Below, piece by piece: positions 1 to 10,350 of a DNA stretch of 64,000 nucleotides; position 1 is the first letter of the stretch, and each line of letters opens with the position of its first letter. Position numbers and translations under genes: made by a program. A model generated the notes under the pieces. It saw nothing but the letters and a program-made list of their open reading frames with translations, did not search any database and was not told the DNA's origin. Where the stretch lies: the NCBI RefSeq assembly GCF_958295425.1, contig NC_081137.1, positions 14,212,454 through 14,276,453 of the forward strand. Reading direction: 5' to 3'. The stretch is from Solea solea (lineage: Eukaryota; Chordata; Actinopteri; Pleuronectiformes; Soleidae).

Positions 1-410
1 GAGCATGCTGGATTTGAACCAGCCACAGCCGGACTGGCACAACCTCCTCGCGGTTGCGAACCAACCCACCACGCCACAAACCCTTTGGAGGTTTGGGATG
101 GAGCTCCGGGCGTTTTTCACTCTTCACTTTGGCTGTGGAACCTTAAACGTTGAAGTATAAAGGAACTGAACTCTCCACGTCAGGACTGAAAGGCAGCTTT
201 CTAACCAGTTGAGCTAACTGTCCACACTCTTCCTTAGGTTTTCTCAGACTTATTTACACTCTGCGTTGAATAGCATGCCTAAAAATTCACTTCATCCAAG
301 TTTCGAACCCCTGACCTGAGGAACTCCAGTCTTTCTCTTAACCTTGTGAGCTATTTGTCCTCACATGGTGTGTGCCAACCTTTGGAAGTCTTTCAATAAT
401 AGAACCCATG

Positions 411-1396
411 ACTTCAGAAAAAAATCAGACTGATGAAATATTTTAGAACGTTTGTCCCCAAAAATGGACAACGTTGTTGGTGTAGTGGTTAGTGCTCTTG
501 CCTTTGAAACAAGACTTTCAGGGTTCAAGACCCATTTGGAACAAGTATCTTTCTGGAGTTTTTCATGTTCTCCTTGTGTGTGCGTGGCTTTTCTCCCGTT
601 TCTCTGGCTTCCTCCTACAATCCATCAATCATCTACCGCTTTGTCCTACACTGGAGGGTTGCGGGGAGTGCTGTGCCAAGCTCAGCTGTCATAGGGTGAT
701 AGGCGTGGTTCACCCTGCACTGTTCGCCAGTCCATTCAAAACATGCAGTACGATGATGAGGTAAATTTCTGCTTAAACATTGACTTCATGTAAGATTCGA
801 ACCCCTGACCATAGGAACGCCAGTCCACATCTGAACCGTGTGAGCTATTTGTCTTTGCATGCTTTTTCAATCAATTTGGAAGTCTTTCAATAATACAACC
901 CATGGCTTCAAAAAATGTCAGACTGATGAAATATTGAAGAACGTTTGTCCCCGAAATTAGACAGCATGGTTGGTGAAGTGGTTAGTGCTCTTACCTTTGA
1001 AACAAGACTTTCAGGGTTCAAGACCCATTTGGAACAAGTATCTTTCTGGAGTTTTTCATGTTCTCCTTGTGTGTGCCTGGCTTTTCTCCCGTTTCTCTGG
1101 CTTCCTCCTACAGTCCATCAATCATCTACCGCTTTGTCCGACACTGGAGGGTTGCGGGGAGTGCTGTGCCAAGCTCAGCTGTCATAGGGTGATAGGCGTG
1201 GTTCACCCTGCACTGTTCGCCAGTCCATTCAAAACATGCAGTACGGTGATGAGGTAAATTTCTGCTTAAACATTGACTTCATGTAAGATTCGAACCCCTG
1301 ACCATAGGAACGCCAGTCCACATCTGAACCGTGTGAGCTATTTGTCTTTGCATGCTTTTTCAATCAATTTGGAAGTCTTTCAATAATACAACCCAT
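411..1396 (+). repeat. Two tandem 493-bp units inside the left arm, with a third partial unit
   Basis: The stretch beginning at 411 recurs almost unchanged at 904 and again, partially, at 1397, giving a period of 493 bases. Each unit carries one plus-strand tRNA-like module, a stretch of SINE-like body and, in the first two units, one minus-strand module. The third unit diverges after about 1560. The right arm has only one counterpart, so the duplication probably arose after, or independently of, the inversion. Confidence 0.8.
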
Positions 1397-1634
1397 GGCT
1401 TCAAAAAAATGTCAGACTGATGAAATATTTCAGAACGTTTGTCCCCAAAATTAGACAGAGTGGTTGGTGTAGTGGTTAGTGCTCTTGCCTTTGAAACAAG
1501 ACTTACAGGGTTCGAGACCCAGTTTGAACAAGTGTCCTAATGCGTGGAGTTTTTCATGTTCTCCCCATGTGTGCGTGGCTTTTCGCCGGGTTCTCTGGCT
1601 TCCTCCCAACAACATGCAATATGGCGATGAGGTT

Positions 1635-1660
1635 AATTGGTCACTCTAAATTGACCAATT
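1635..1660. repeat. Small hairpin near the centre of the inverted repeat
   Basis: AATTGGTCA at 1635-1643 pairs with TGACCAATT at 1652-1660, leaving an 8-nt loop. It lies at the end of the third left-arm unit. Confidence 0.6.
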
Positions 1661-2786
1661 GAGTTCTGTGAATCTGCTATTGAAACACTTGTAAATGTGT
1701 TGAAAGGTTGTTAGTCTCTAAAACTCCATGCACAAAGACTCTTGTTGCAAGCTGGGCTTGAACTAGGACCCTCTCGCTTCAAAGGTAAGAGCACTAACCA
1801 CTATACCAACCACGTTGTCCATATACGGAGACAAACGTTCTTCAATATTTCATCAGTCTGACATTTTTTTGAAGCCATGGGTTGTATTATTGAAAGACTT
1901 CCAAATTGATTGAAAAAGCATGCAAAGACAAATAGCTCACACGGTTCAGATGTGGACTGGCATTCCTATGGTCAGGGGTTCGAATCTTACATGAAGTCAA
2001 TGTTTAAGCAGAAATTTACCTCATCACCGTACTGCATGTTTGAATGGACTGGCGAACAGTGCAGGGTGAACCACGCCTATCACCCTATGACAGCTGAGCT
2101 TGGCACAGCACTCCCCGCAACCCTCCAGTGTAGGACAAAGCGGTAGATGATTGATGGATTTGTAGGAGGAAGCCAGAGAAACGGGAGAAAAGCCACGCAC
2201 ACACAAGGAGACCATGAAAAACTCCAGAAAGATACTTGTTCCAAATGGGTCTTGAACCCTGAAAGTCTTGTTTCAAAGGCAAGAGCACTAACCACTACAC
2301 CAACAACGTTGTCCATTTTTGGGGACAAACGTTCTAAAATATTTCATCAGTCTGATTTTTTTCCGAAGTCATGGGTTCTATTATTGAAAGACTTCCAAAG
2401 GTTGGCACACACCATGTGAGGACAAATAGCTCACAAGGTTAAGAGAAAGACTGGAGTTCCTCAGGTCAGGGGTTCGAAACTTGGATGAAGTGAATTTTTA
2501 GGCATGCTATTCAACGCAGAGTGTAAATAAGTCTGAGAAAACCTAAGGAAGAGTGTGGACAGTTAGCTCAACTGGTTAGAGAGCTGCCTTTCAGTCCCGA
2601 CGTGGAGAGTTCAGTTCCTTTATACTTCAACGTTTAAGGTTCCACAGCCAAAGTGAAGAGTGAAAAACGCCCGGAGCTCCATCCCAAACCTCCAAAGGGT
2701 TTGTGGCGTGGTGGGTTGGTTCGCAACCGCGAGGAGGTTGTGCCAGTCCGGCTGTGGCTGGTTCAAATCCAGCATGCTCCGAACAC

Positions 2787-2808
2787 TTGGCCCCGGCGCC
2801 GGGGCCAA
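2787..2808. repeat. Perfect 22-nt GC-rich palindrome
   Basis: The core GGCCCCGGCGCCGGGGCC, flanked by TT and AA, is its own reverse complement. It begins 4 bases beyond the point where the large inverted repeat ends. A further GC-rich stretch continues to about 2850, unlike the AT-rich surroundings. Confidence 0.9.
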
Positions 2809-3042
2809 ACTGGGGCCGGGGCTGGGCTGTGCTCCCCCGGCTCCCCACACTGGTAACAACAGGGGGTTATGCCATTTTATTTCACATTTTTTTCCCCAGA
2901 AAATTCCCAAGAAATCCCATAAAATCACAAAAACAAAATGACAGGGGTCCACTCTCTGGACTGTTGACCACACAGTCGGGGTACCGGTGTCCAGCAACTG
3001 ATGCTTAAAAATGATCAGCACATCAATTAGACTTCTGTGGGA

Positions 3043-3618
3043 TTAATGTGTGCACATCATTTTTACATTGTTAACAGGTGAAAACTAGGGAGCGCTCAAA
3101 GTTACAAAATTCACTCAATAGATAATTACACCGTTCAATAAGGACTACAATGTGACATTTATTCATTGATTCAAATTGGAATGAAATACATACACGTCTT
3201 ATTAAATGTGACATTCATTCATTCAAATACCACAAAACATATCTAATGACTTGACTTTGACATGAATGATGTCATGGTCCTGTGTTGCAGTGCATCATGA
3301 ATTGATTTAACGTGTCAAAGTCACCCATCAGCATCAAATCAACTGATGATGCACTGCAACACAGGACCATGAAATCATTCATTCAACAGTCAAGTCATTC
3401 TATATGTTGTTTTTTACATCAAATTAATTGGTATTTGAATGAATGAATGAATGTCACATTTAATAAGACGTGTATGTATTTCATTCCAATTTGAATCAAT
3501 GAATGAATGGCACATTGTAGTCATTATTGAATGGTGTATTTATTGATAGAATTTTGTGACTTTGAGTGGTCCCTAGTTTTCACCTGTTAACAATGTAAAA
3601 ATGATGTGCACACATTAA
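3043..3618. mobile_element. 576-bp foldback (MITE-like) element
   Basis: The element is palindromic almost end to end. The arm at about 3043-3235 is repeated in reverse complement at about 3427-3618, and the interior (about 3272-3390) folds again around a shared stretch containing GGTCCTGTGTTGCAGTGCAT. Both ends read TTAATGTGTGCAC or its complement, so TTAA could be a target-site duplication as in piggyBac-type insertion, or simply the end of the inverted repeat. There is no coding capacity. The family was not identified. Confidence 0.7.
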
Positions 3619-3914
3619 ACTCTCTGTTGACAAGTGCTGTTAACGTCGTCCGTGTGACGTGATGAAATGACAGGTGAAAGAGTCATGGTTTGTTCCATAA
3701 CAATGTTTTGAACTGATGTTATAAATAAACGTCAAACTTTTTTGTGGATTAGCATTACAAATAAACAAAATAAATGAACCTTTCAGTCCACTAGATGGTG
3801 CCAAGTGGTCACTTTCACTGGCACTGTTGTGTCAGTGTATCACAATGTATGATTTTGCAAGTATCGCAATAAATCATATGATGTCTCTGATGATTTAAAA
3901 AAAATATATATATA

Positions 3915-4115
3915 AAGTAGGGATGCAACGATTACAGCATTATTAAACGATAACTAAATGAATTGTCAAATACTTTAATAATGGATTAATTGTTTGTTTT
4001 TTATTATAAATGTTGAACATTTTCCGGTTTCATTGTTCCTTGTAACAAAGAAGGAATTAAAACTGAATAATTTTTGGTTGGTGGATAAAAAAAGACATTT
4101 GAGAATCATCATTTG
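3915..4115. repeat. Dispersed AT-rich non-autonomous repeat (GCAACGATTA family), copy 1
   Basis: It begins GGGATGCAACGATTA and resembles a teleost dispersed repeat whose ends read CAACTAACGATTA and TAATCGTTGCAGCC. Other copies in this window lie near 11320, 42000, 48696 and 60965. It is diverged and non-coding. Confidence 0.5.
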
Positions 4116-4290
4116 ACGTGATATTAGCAATAGCAGTAGCAGGTGTAATCTGAACAACTATGATCGGATGACTCGGATCAGATGTTAACAGCAGGTGTGA
4201 ACAGAGCATCAACAGAACATCTAATAAATGTGTGGATCATTTTTAAGCATCAGTTACCACACATTTGTCCGTGCTGCTCCTCGTCCTCGT
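4115..4290 (+). repeat. Direct repeat, copy A
   Basis: This stretch is about 80 percent similar by eye to 5075-5250, from the GACGT motif through a CTCCTCGTCCTC run. The position matching the ATG of copy B reads ACA, so this copy has no equivalent start codon. The CRE-like octamer has one mismatch. From copy A to the start of copy B (4290-5075) I see only AT-rich unique-looking sequence and no gene. Confidence 0.65.
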
Positions 4291-5074
4291 CCTCGTCCTC
4301 CTCCAGGTCAGCCAGGTCCTCCTGCACCTGCTGCAAACAATGCTGTAGATGAGTTACACTGTAAAGGACTTTAAAAATCCTAAAAACATTTCTAAAATCT
4401 CAACATTTAAGGATTCTGATGTATTTAGTGACAGCGCTGGTGAAAGCCTCTTCTTACTCTTCACTGTAAAGTCATGGCTTGGGTTTTTTTTCTCTTATTG
4501 CCCTAAATTCTGATGATAATGACCTCATTCAACGATGCTTGAAAACACATGAACTGTGTCTTTAACTGCAGCTGTTTGTAGGTGTTCAGTCATGGGACAT
4601 GATGAGACAAAGTAGTATCCAGTTTAGAGTGTCCAAATGTGGTCATTGCAGTAAATGAGTGAAGAAATGTGAGTAAAATACATTAAAAGGTTTTTATTGT
4701 CAACTATATATTGGTCCATATCAACACGGGCACTTTTATTTATTCTACGAAACCACTGCTCCTGAACAGGTTTTTTTTTTTAAGATATTCTAGATACTAG
4801 ATACTCAACAGTTTAAATGGTATGTTGACATTTTTTGTTGAGGACATTGTTTGACATTTTGGACAGTTTACTAAATAATCGATATACTCAGTTATATTTA
4901 CATAAACAGTTCATATTTTAACTTTTTGTTGACATATTATTGGACATTATGGACAGTATGAAGAGGCAGTTGTTGACATCATACTGTATCATGACATATT
5001 TGACACAAAGTCAGTTTTTTGAAAACACACACGTACATGGTTAGACGGTGATCGTGTGTTTACTGAGGAGCAGT

Positions 5075-5250
5075 GACGTCACATTAGCAGCAGTAGCAGG
5101 TGTAATCTGAACACGTGTGATCGGATCGCTCAGGTCGGATGTTAACAGCAGGTTTGAACAGAGCGTCAACAGAGAATCTAAGACATGTGTGGCTCACATT
5201 TAAGCAGCAGTTACCATGTGTTTATTCCCGCTGCTCCTCGTCCTCTTCCT
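5075..5250 (+). repeat. Direct repeat, copy B, with CRE and signal-peptide-like ORF start
   Basis: This is the partner of 4115-4290, offset by about 960 bases. It carries a perfect CRE palindrome TGACGTCA (5074-5081). An ATG at 5216 opens an 84-codon frame to 5470 whose first residues (MCLFPLLLVLFLFLSR) look like a secretory signal peptide. The frame ends inside the terminal repeat of the adjacent hAT-like element, so the downstream part is unlikely to be genuine as it stands. It could be the first exon of an unrecognised or decayed secreted-protein gene, or chance. I do not assign a function. Confidence 0.35.
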
Positions 5251-5429
5251 GTTTCTGTCTCGGCTTGGAAGAAGCTCCGACAAGGGAAGTGGAACATTCC
5301 ACATAGCTCGACACAGAGGGGAGGAGTGGAATGTACCAAGTCACGGAAAGTACACAAAGGCTTTTAAATCAGTGTGTCTTTGCGCAGGAGCAGCTCCACC
5401 TGTGATTAATCAACGTTCATGTCCTCGCT

Positions 5430-6512
5430 CAGAGCCGGCCCTGGGCATAGGCAGTATAGGCAAATGCTAGGGGCGCCGTCATCCGCAGGGGGCGCCGAAA
5501 ACGGAGGAAAAAAAAATATTATTTTTTTTTAATTATAAATACTTTTTTATTTTTATTTTACCAGTGCCATTATTACTATTATTTCGAAATATTATATAAG
5601 CCCACAGCGACATAAAGTCATAGCAAAGATTATTAAATAATGCATCGTAGTTACCGTTGTTGGATGTTGGAGCAGAGTGTTAGCTTGCTAGCTTACTTCA
5701 GACGATAGCAACATTGTTTAATAATCAATAAATAGCTGAGTCGACGTGTGTTAATGTTACTCCACCTTAAATTCATCAGGGACGTTTGGAAACTTAACAA
5801 TAGGCCTGTTCAGGTGTTATTTTACAGGTGTCTTTCCTGCTTGTATGTCAGTTAAAATGCTTTAAGTTGTCCATCCCCTTTGTAATAGGGTGGTTGTAAG
5901 CCTTTGGTTTTATGTGTCACAGTTTATGTTTGTTAAAGTTTACATCAGTGTTAAAGTGCAGTTAAAGTGTATTACTGTTAATATTTCATACCTTAGCTTT
6001 CCCATATCATTCATAGGCTATATATACATATATATTCATTTCACTGCACTTTTTTTTTTGCACTCTGGTTAGACTGAATTGCATTGCAATGACAATAAAG
6101 TTGAATGAATCTCATCACATTTTCATTATTAGTCTATATTAGTCTCATGTATAGCACACCAAGCATCTGTTTTTTTATTAAAATGTAACATGCAGTCGTC
6201 ACATATACTTCTCTTCTCTCTTCAGATGCACTTTTAAAATATTTCAGTACCACCCCCAGTGACACAGCATCAGGTGCTGCTGTCCCATCTACCTCTGCAC
6301 AGCCCAGTGACACTTTTTAATTTGATCACTTGTTTCTTTCTTTAGTTTTTATTTGGTGTGATATTTTTTACTCAAAGAAATAAAATCTTGAATACACACA
6401 TGCAGTTTCTGTGTGATTGTATGAAAGTTGATTGTGAAATTGACTGCTGCGATGCAAGGGGGCGCCAACTAAAATCTTGCCTAGGGCACCAAATTACTCA
6501 GGGCCGGCACTG
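5430..6512. mobile_element. Degenerate hAT-like DNA transposon
   Basis: The ends are near-inverted copies: CAGAGCCGGCCCTG at 5430 and CAGGGCCGGCACTG ending at 6512, followed inward by related GGGGCGCC blocks. This end structure is typical of hAT elements. A short in-frame stretch near 6226-6320 (reading like YFSTTPSDTASG) resembles the N-terminal region of BED-type hAT proteins, but no intact transposase remains. No 8-bp target duplication is visible, perhaps because the right flank is a satellite. Confidence 0.55.
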
Positions 6513-7250
6513 TCGTCCAAAATCAGTCAAAAACGTCATAGTATAGTATGTCGTCCAAAATATGTCAAAAAAGTCATACTATAGTATGTCGTCCAAAATC
6601 GGTAAAAAAGGTCATAGTATAGTATATCGTCCAAAATCAGTCAAAATCGTCATAGTATAGTATCTCGTCCAAAATCGGTTAAAAAACGTCATAGTATAGT
6701 ATGTCGTCCAAAATCAGTCAAAAAGTCATAGTATAGTATGTCGTCCAAAATCGGTCAAAAAACTCATACTATAGTATGTCGTCCAAAATCGGTAAAAAAG
6801 GTCATAGTATAGTATATCGTCCAAAATCAGTCAAAATCGTCATAGTATAGTATGTCGTCCAAAATCGGTTAAAAAACGTCATAGTATAGTATGTCGTCCA
6901 AAATCAGTCAAAAAAGTCATAGTACAGTATGTCGTCCAAAATCAGTCAAAAAAGTCATAGTATATAGTATGTCGTCCAAATTCAGTCAAAAAACTCATAG
7001 TATAGTATGTCGTCCAAAATCAGTCAAAAAACTCATAGTATAGTATGTCGTCCAAAATCAGTCAAAAAAGTCATAGTATAGTATGTCGTCCAAAATCAGT
7101 CAAAAAAGTCATAGTATAGTATGTCGTCCAAAATCAGTCAAAAAAGTCATAGTATAGTATGTCGTCCAAAATCAGTCAAAAAAATCATAGTATAGTATGT
7201 CGTCCAAAATATGTCAAAAAAGTCATAGTATAGTATGTCGTCCAAAATCC
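6511..7250 (+). repeat. 38-bp satellite array, about 20 copies
   Basis: The unit GTCGTCCAAAATCAGTCAAA followed by AAAGTCATAGTATAGTAT occurs about 20 times head to tail with small variations. Monomers differ at the AATCAG/AATCGG/AATATG position, and some carry CATACTATAGTATG, a perfect 14-nt palindrome. The array starts exactly at the right end of the hAT-like element. A group of about five variant monomers at 6589 recurs at 6780, a higher-order period of 191 bases. Confidence 0.9.
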
Positions 7251-7890
7251 TTTGGGATGTCCACATTTAAAACACAGATCAGGGATATGACCATTACTTT
7301 TATTTAGCATTTCTGGAGTAATTGCATTGTATACTTCCCTCTCCTCATGATTAATGTTCAGTAAATGCTAAAATAATAACGTTATTTTGGTGATCCCTTT
7401 TTTTTAACCTATATTTGAATGGAAAATTGTAGGAAATGGATTCCATAGCAGGAATACATGAAGTTTTCCATAACTATGCAACACTCTCTTCTGCCTTTTA
7501 TCTCTTTTGACGCAAGAACTACATCTTGTGGACAAATGGAGGAAATGTTTTTGTTTTTTTGTTTTTTTTTATTAATCTCTGTTCGATCCATCACATCCTT
7601 TATATACAGCATCTACTTTTTTTTAAAAATCCTTTTAAAATGTAATCATAACAACTGCAAAAACAATGTTTGGTTTTTGCCCCTAAATCTTAGTGGACTT
7701 ATGGGGTAAAGTCAGACAAAAATGAAAAGCCTGTCGACTGTAATTACAACACACACACACTCACAACACACACAAGAGAGCTCTCTCTTTCATAAGTCAT
7801 GACTGACAACTTAACCATATTTAATGGAAATCAATTCATTCTGGAAACAAACATCTTCATCTCACCTCTGCTCCATCTTTTAACTCCACA
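7251..7890. other. No gene seen; low-complexity AT-rich DNA
   Basis: Short T runs (7550-7570, 7615-7625) and a CA-rich stretch near 7750-7772 are present. No splice-supported exon or RNA gene was recognised. Confidence 0.5.
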
Positions 7891-7894
7891 AAAA

Positions 7895-8030
7895 CTGTAC
7901 ACAAGGACTATAGAGACATGGTTTGACGAGTTTGGTGTGCAAGAACTGGACCCCAACCCCATCGAGCACTTTTGAGATGAACCGGACAAGAGATTGTGAG
8001 CCACGTATTCTCGATCACACAAATTCACCA
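7895..8030 (+). mobile_element. Tc1/mariner-like transposase fragment
   Basis: A frame with stops reads like the final catalytic block of DDE transposases (an LDPNPIEHF-like remnant of the PDLNPIEHLW motif). It is related to the better preserved copy at 19045-19473. It is too short and broken to act. Confidence 0.5.
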
Positions 8031-8069
8031 TAGAAAAACTTTCAAATCTTGAGGAAAGTCTGCAAAAGG

Positions 8070-8275
8070 CGTTAAGTCCTGTAGATTACTGTAACTCATT
8101 ATTATCAGGATGCTTTAAAAAGTCTCTGATGAGTCTCCAGTTGGTTCAGAATGCAAGTACTGAACCAGGAAAGGAGATCACACCGCTCCAAAATTTTGAT
8201 ATAGAATTTAAAATCCTCCTCCTCGCATTTAAAGCACTCCCCCCGTCATACCTTACAGACATGATTATTCACATG
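8070..8275 (+). mobile_element. LINE ORF2 fragment (L2/CR1 group)
   Basis: The frame opening with DYCNSLLSGCFKKSLMSLQL and continuing to FKILLLAFKALPPSYLTDMI resembles the C-terminal part of the reverse transcriptase region of L2/CR1-group LINEs. An internal deletion and frame breaks show it is a dead fragment. Confidence 0.6.
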
Positions 8276-8559
8276 ATTAAAGTGTAGTATGGGACATGTC
8301 ATGTGACTGAAATACTAGCTTCACTGATCACTAAAATGTCTCAAACAGAAGAGAAATAAAACAACGTTCTGTAGTGAAGATAAATGGACTTGAATTTATA
8401 GCGTTGTACTTGTTTTAAACGGCAAAGACCGCATTTTCATATATAGCCTCACAGGATTTCTCCAGACAACTACCTGTGAAACAAATGTGTGTGTGTGTTT
8501 GTAAATAATTTAATCTAATAGTAAAACCTGAGTTACATGTAAATAAGCAGGCTGGAAAA

Positions 8560-10172
8560 CAGACGCATGATATAATCTTTTATTTTAACCCATGGGATTT
8601 AACTTTTACAGTGCATTTCTTTACAACAATTACTCATTAAGTGACTGCTTGTAGCCTCCACTACAGATCAGATTACTATGTATGTTACATTTCTGAGCTT
8701 CTCTGACAGATCCGGACTTCATGATCACCTTGCGATGACATCCCAAGAGTTAAGATGACGGATAAATTGCACACGTTAACTAATTCAGTGACATCCGACC
8801 ATCCGTTTTAAACGCCATTAGCCACGTTACCAAATCTGTTAATATTTAGTTACCTCAGTGTTATTTTAAGAGCTAATAATCTGTACCTCTGAAACATACA
8901 GACAAGTGGCCAATAAGAAACCTGCTGCCATCCGTAAGAAAGAAAAAGGCTTTTCAAAATAAAACGAAAAACAAAAGTATGGCACTATAGTCTCGAAGGA
9001 CGACCAGTATACGAACACATAGTTAAAGGGGACTGTGGCCAAACTCCCCTGAACAGAACAATTCACTCCGAGCACATAATTCAGTCTTCACTGCCACTCA
9101 ATGTGAGGAGTCGTCAGTCAGATGGACATCAAGCTTTATACGCACGTTAAGCCATTCGCTCTCAAGCATGTCAGCAGAAAAAAGAAAAAAAAAAAAAAAG
9201 GAAGTTCCCTCGGTCACGTCACAGAAAAACCAGCAGTACCTTCGAAATGACGTCAGACAACGTCGCGTGTTCCAGCGTCAGTATATCTACATTTCTTCTC
9301 TCATCAGGACACGACACACAAACACTCGCACGTACAGTTTCCCACCAGAACAAACCGGAGCAAAGCATTGGTAAAGACAGAACCACATTGACTGTGCATA
9401 TACATCAGTTTTTTTTTTTTTTTTGAAAAGACATTTGCAGCAATGAACACATATACAACCCACCGAATGCACAAGAACATAAACTCCATCCAGTTACCCT
9501 TTACATATTACATTCAGGCTCTAAGAAACAAAAAGACGCGATGGCAAAGTAAACAGCAGATTTCTCCCTTTTGCTCAAGTTTGGTCTCAAATTCCCTCCT
9601 AATATACGACAGCTAGTAGTGCACAAAATAAGAATACAAAATTAGACTTTTAAACACTGTAGCAGCAATTCCTTTTCTTTTAGAGTTGAAAGCCTCCAAC
9701 AGAACTGGTAAAGGCTTTGGAGTCACCCCCGTCACATCACGTGGGAGGGGTGAGCGATTGTCCTCTGAAGCGCAAGACGGTGTCTGTAAGGACGGTGCAG
9801 GTGTGTTTGGTACTCAAGGTGGTGGGACATGTTGGAGATGTGTCCCGGGACAGCAGGACGCCGCGGCGCTCCGCACTGAAAATGTTTTTGAACACGACAA
9901 GTGGGTCCTGCAGGGGAAAAAACCTCGCCTGTGTGGACAACGCCTCCGTCTCACACTCCCCCCCCCTCCCCTCCCCTCCCCCCTTCCTCTTCAACTCCTC
10001 TCAAACTGTCTCAAAGTGCAAACCGAGCCTCAAAAAAGAGTAACAATCCCTCCTCACATTCACCAGCCTCTCTCCTGCAGCCACAAACCAGAGCAGGTTG
10101 GGGTCACAGCAAGAATCTCAGCTCATCAGGACGGTCGAGCCGAGGCGCGGCCAATGCTACACGACGTGTCTC
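8560..10172 (-). other. mtmr4: Predicted mtmr4 3' UTR
   Basis: This is the sequence between the mtmr4 stop codon and the first good minus-strand AATAAA (8578-8583). It contains an A run at 9183-9199 and a T run at 9412-9424. No splice-supported coding sequence is seen. The 3' end is inferred only from the signal. Confidence 0.45.
8578..8583 (-). terminator. mtmr4: Candidate mtmr4 polyadenylation signal
   Basis: The minus strand reads AATAAA. It is the first canonical signal I find downstream of the stop codon and would give a 3' UTR of about 1.6 kb. Confidence 0.45.
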
Positions 10173-10350
10173 TCAGCTGGAGGCTGTGGCGATGGCCTTT
10201 TTCAGCTGCTGGCTGCGCATCTCGCGGGTGCGGGACTCGAGCAGCAGGTCGTGGCAGGTGTTGCAGACCAGCACTGGGTCGTAGAGCTGCTGGTCAGGGA
10301 TGGGAAGCTTCAGGTGACAACAGTCTTTACAGAACACATTGCCACAGTTC
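10173..10350 (-). CDS. mtmr4: mtmr4 last coding exon: C-terminal half of FYVE finger
   Basis: The exon follows a tttcag acceptor and encodes [11 protein letters not shown] through the last two zinc cysteines (Cys1203, Cys1206) to the IATASS end and TGA at 10175-10173. It joins the preceding exon within an Arg codon of the RRHHCR basic motif that recognises PI3P. Confidence 0.93.

Larger units (their letters stand above)
1..2782. repeat. Imperfect inverted repeat built from about 14 tRNA-like modules
   Basis: The sequence from 1 to about 960 reappears as its reverse complement from about 1750 to 2782 with few mismatches. The left arm is longer because it holds an extra 493-bp tandem unit. Spaced along both arms are modules with a tRNA-like D-arm/box A and a T-arm/box B such as GGTTCAAATCC or GGTTCGAGACC. 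Approximate modules: minus strand 1-75, 163-225, 298-362, 790-852, 1283-1345, 1750-1815, 2246-2310; plus strand 472-537, 965-1030, 1458-1524, 1926-1990, 2420-2485, 2558-2622, 2708-2782. The pairs mirror each other across the centre near 1700. The T-arm at 2757-2773 is perfect (5-bp stem, 7-nt loop); acceptor stems look decayed, so these are probably not functional tRNAs. Parts of the spacers match the SINE-like repeat seen at 30655 and 34455. The left end may continue beyond the window. Module edges are by eye. Confidence 0.75.

Noticed and set aside
452..2419. Repeated ORFs of 60-95 codons (FETRLSGFKTHLEQ type)
   Set aside because: The same translation recurs because the DNA is a repeat; the ORFs run through tRNA-like modules and SINE-like sequence.
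1..2782. Functional tRNA genes
   Set aside because: D-arm and T-arm are visible but acceptor stems do not pair convincingly and anticodon arms are irregular, so I call them tRNA-like only.
6511..7250. CRISPR-like array
   Set aside because: Repeats are directly tandem with no unique spacers and the genome is a vertebrate; it is a satellite.
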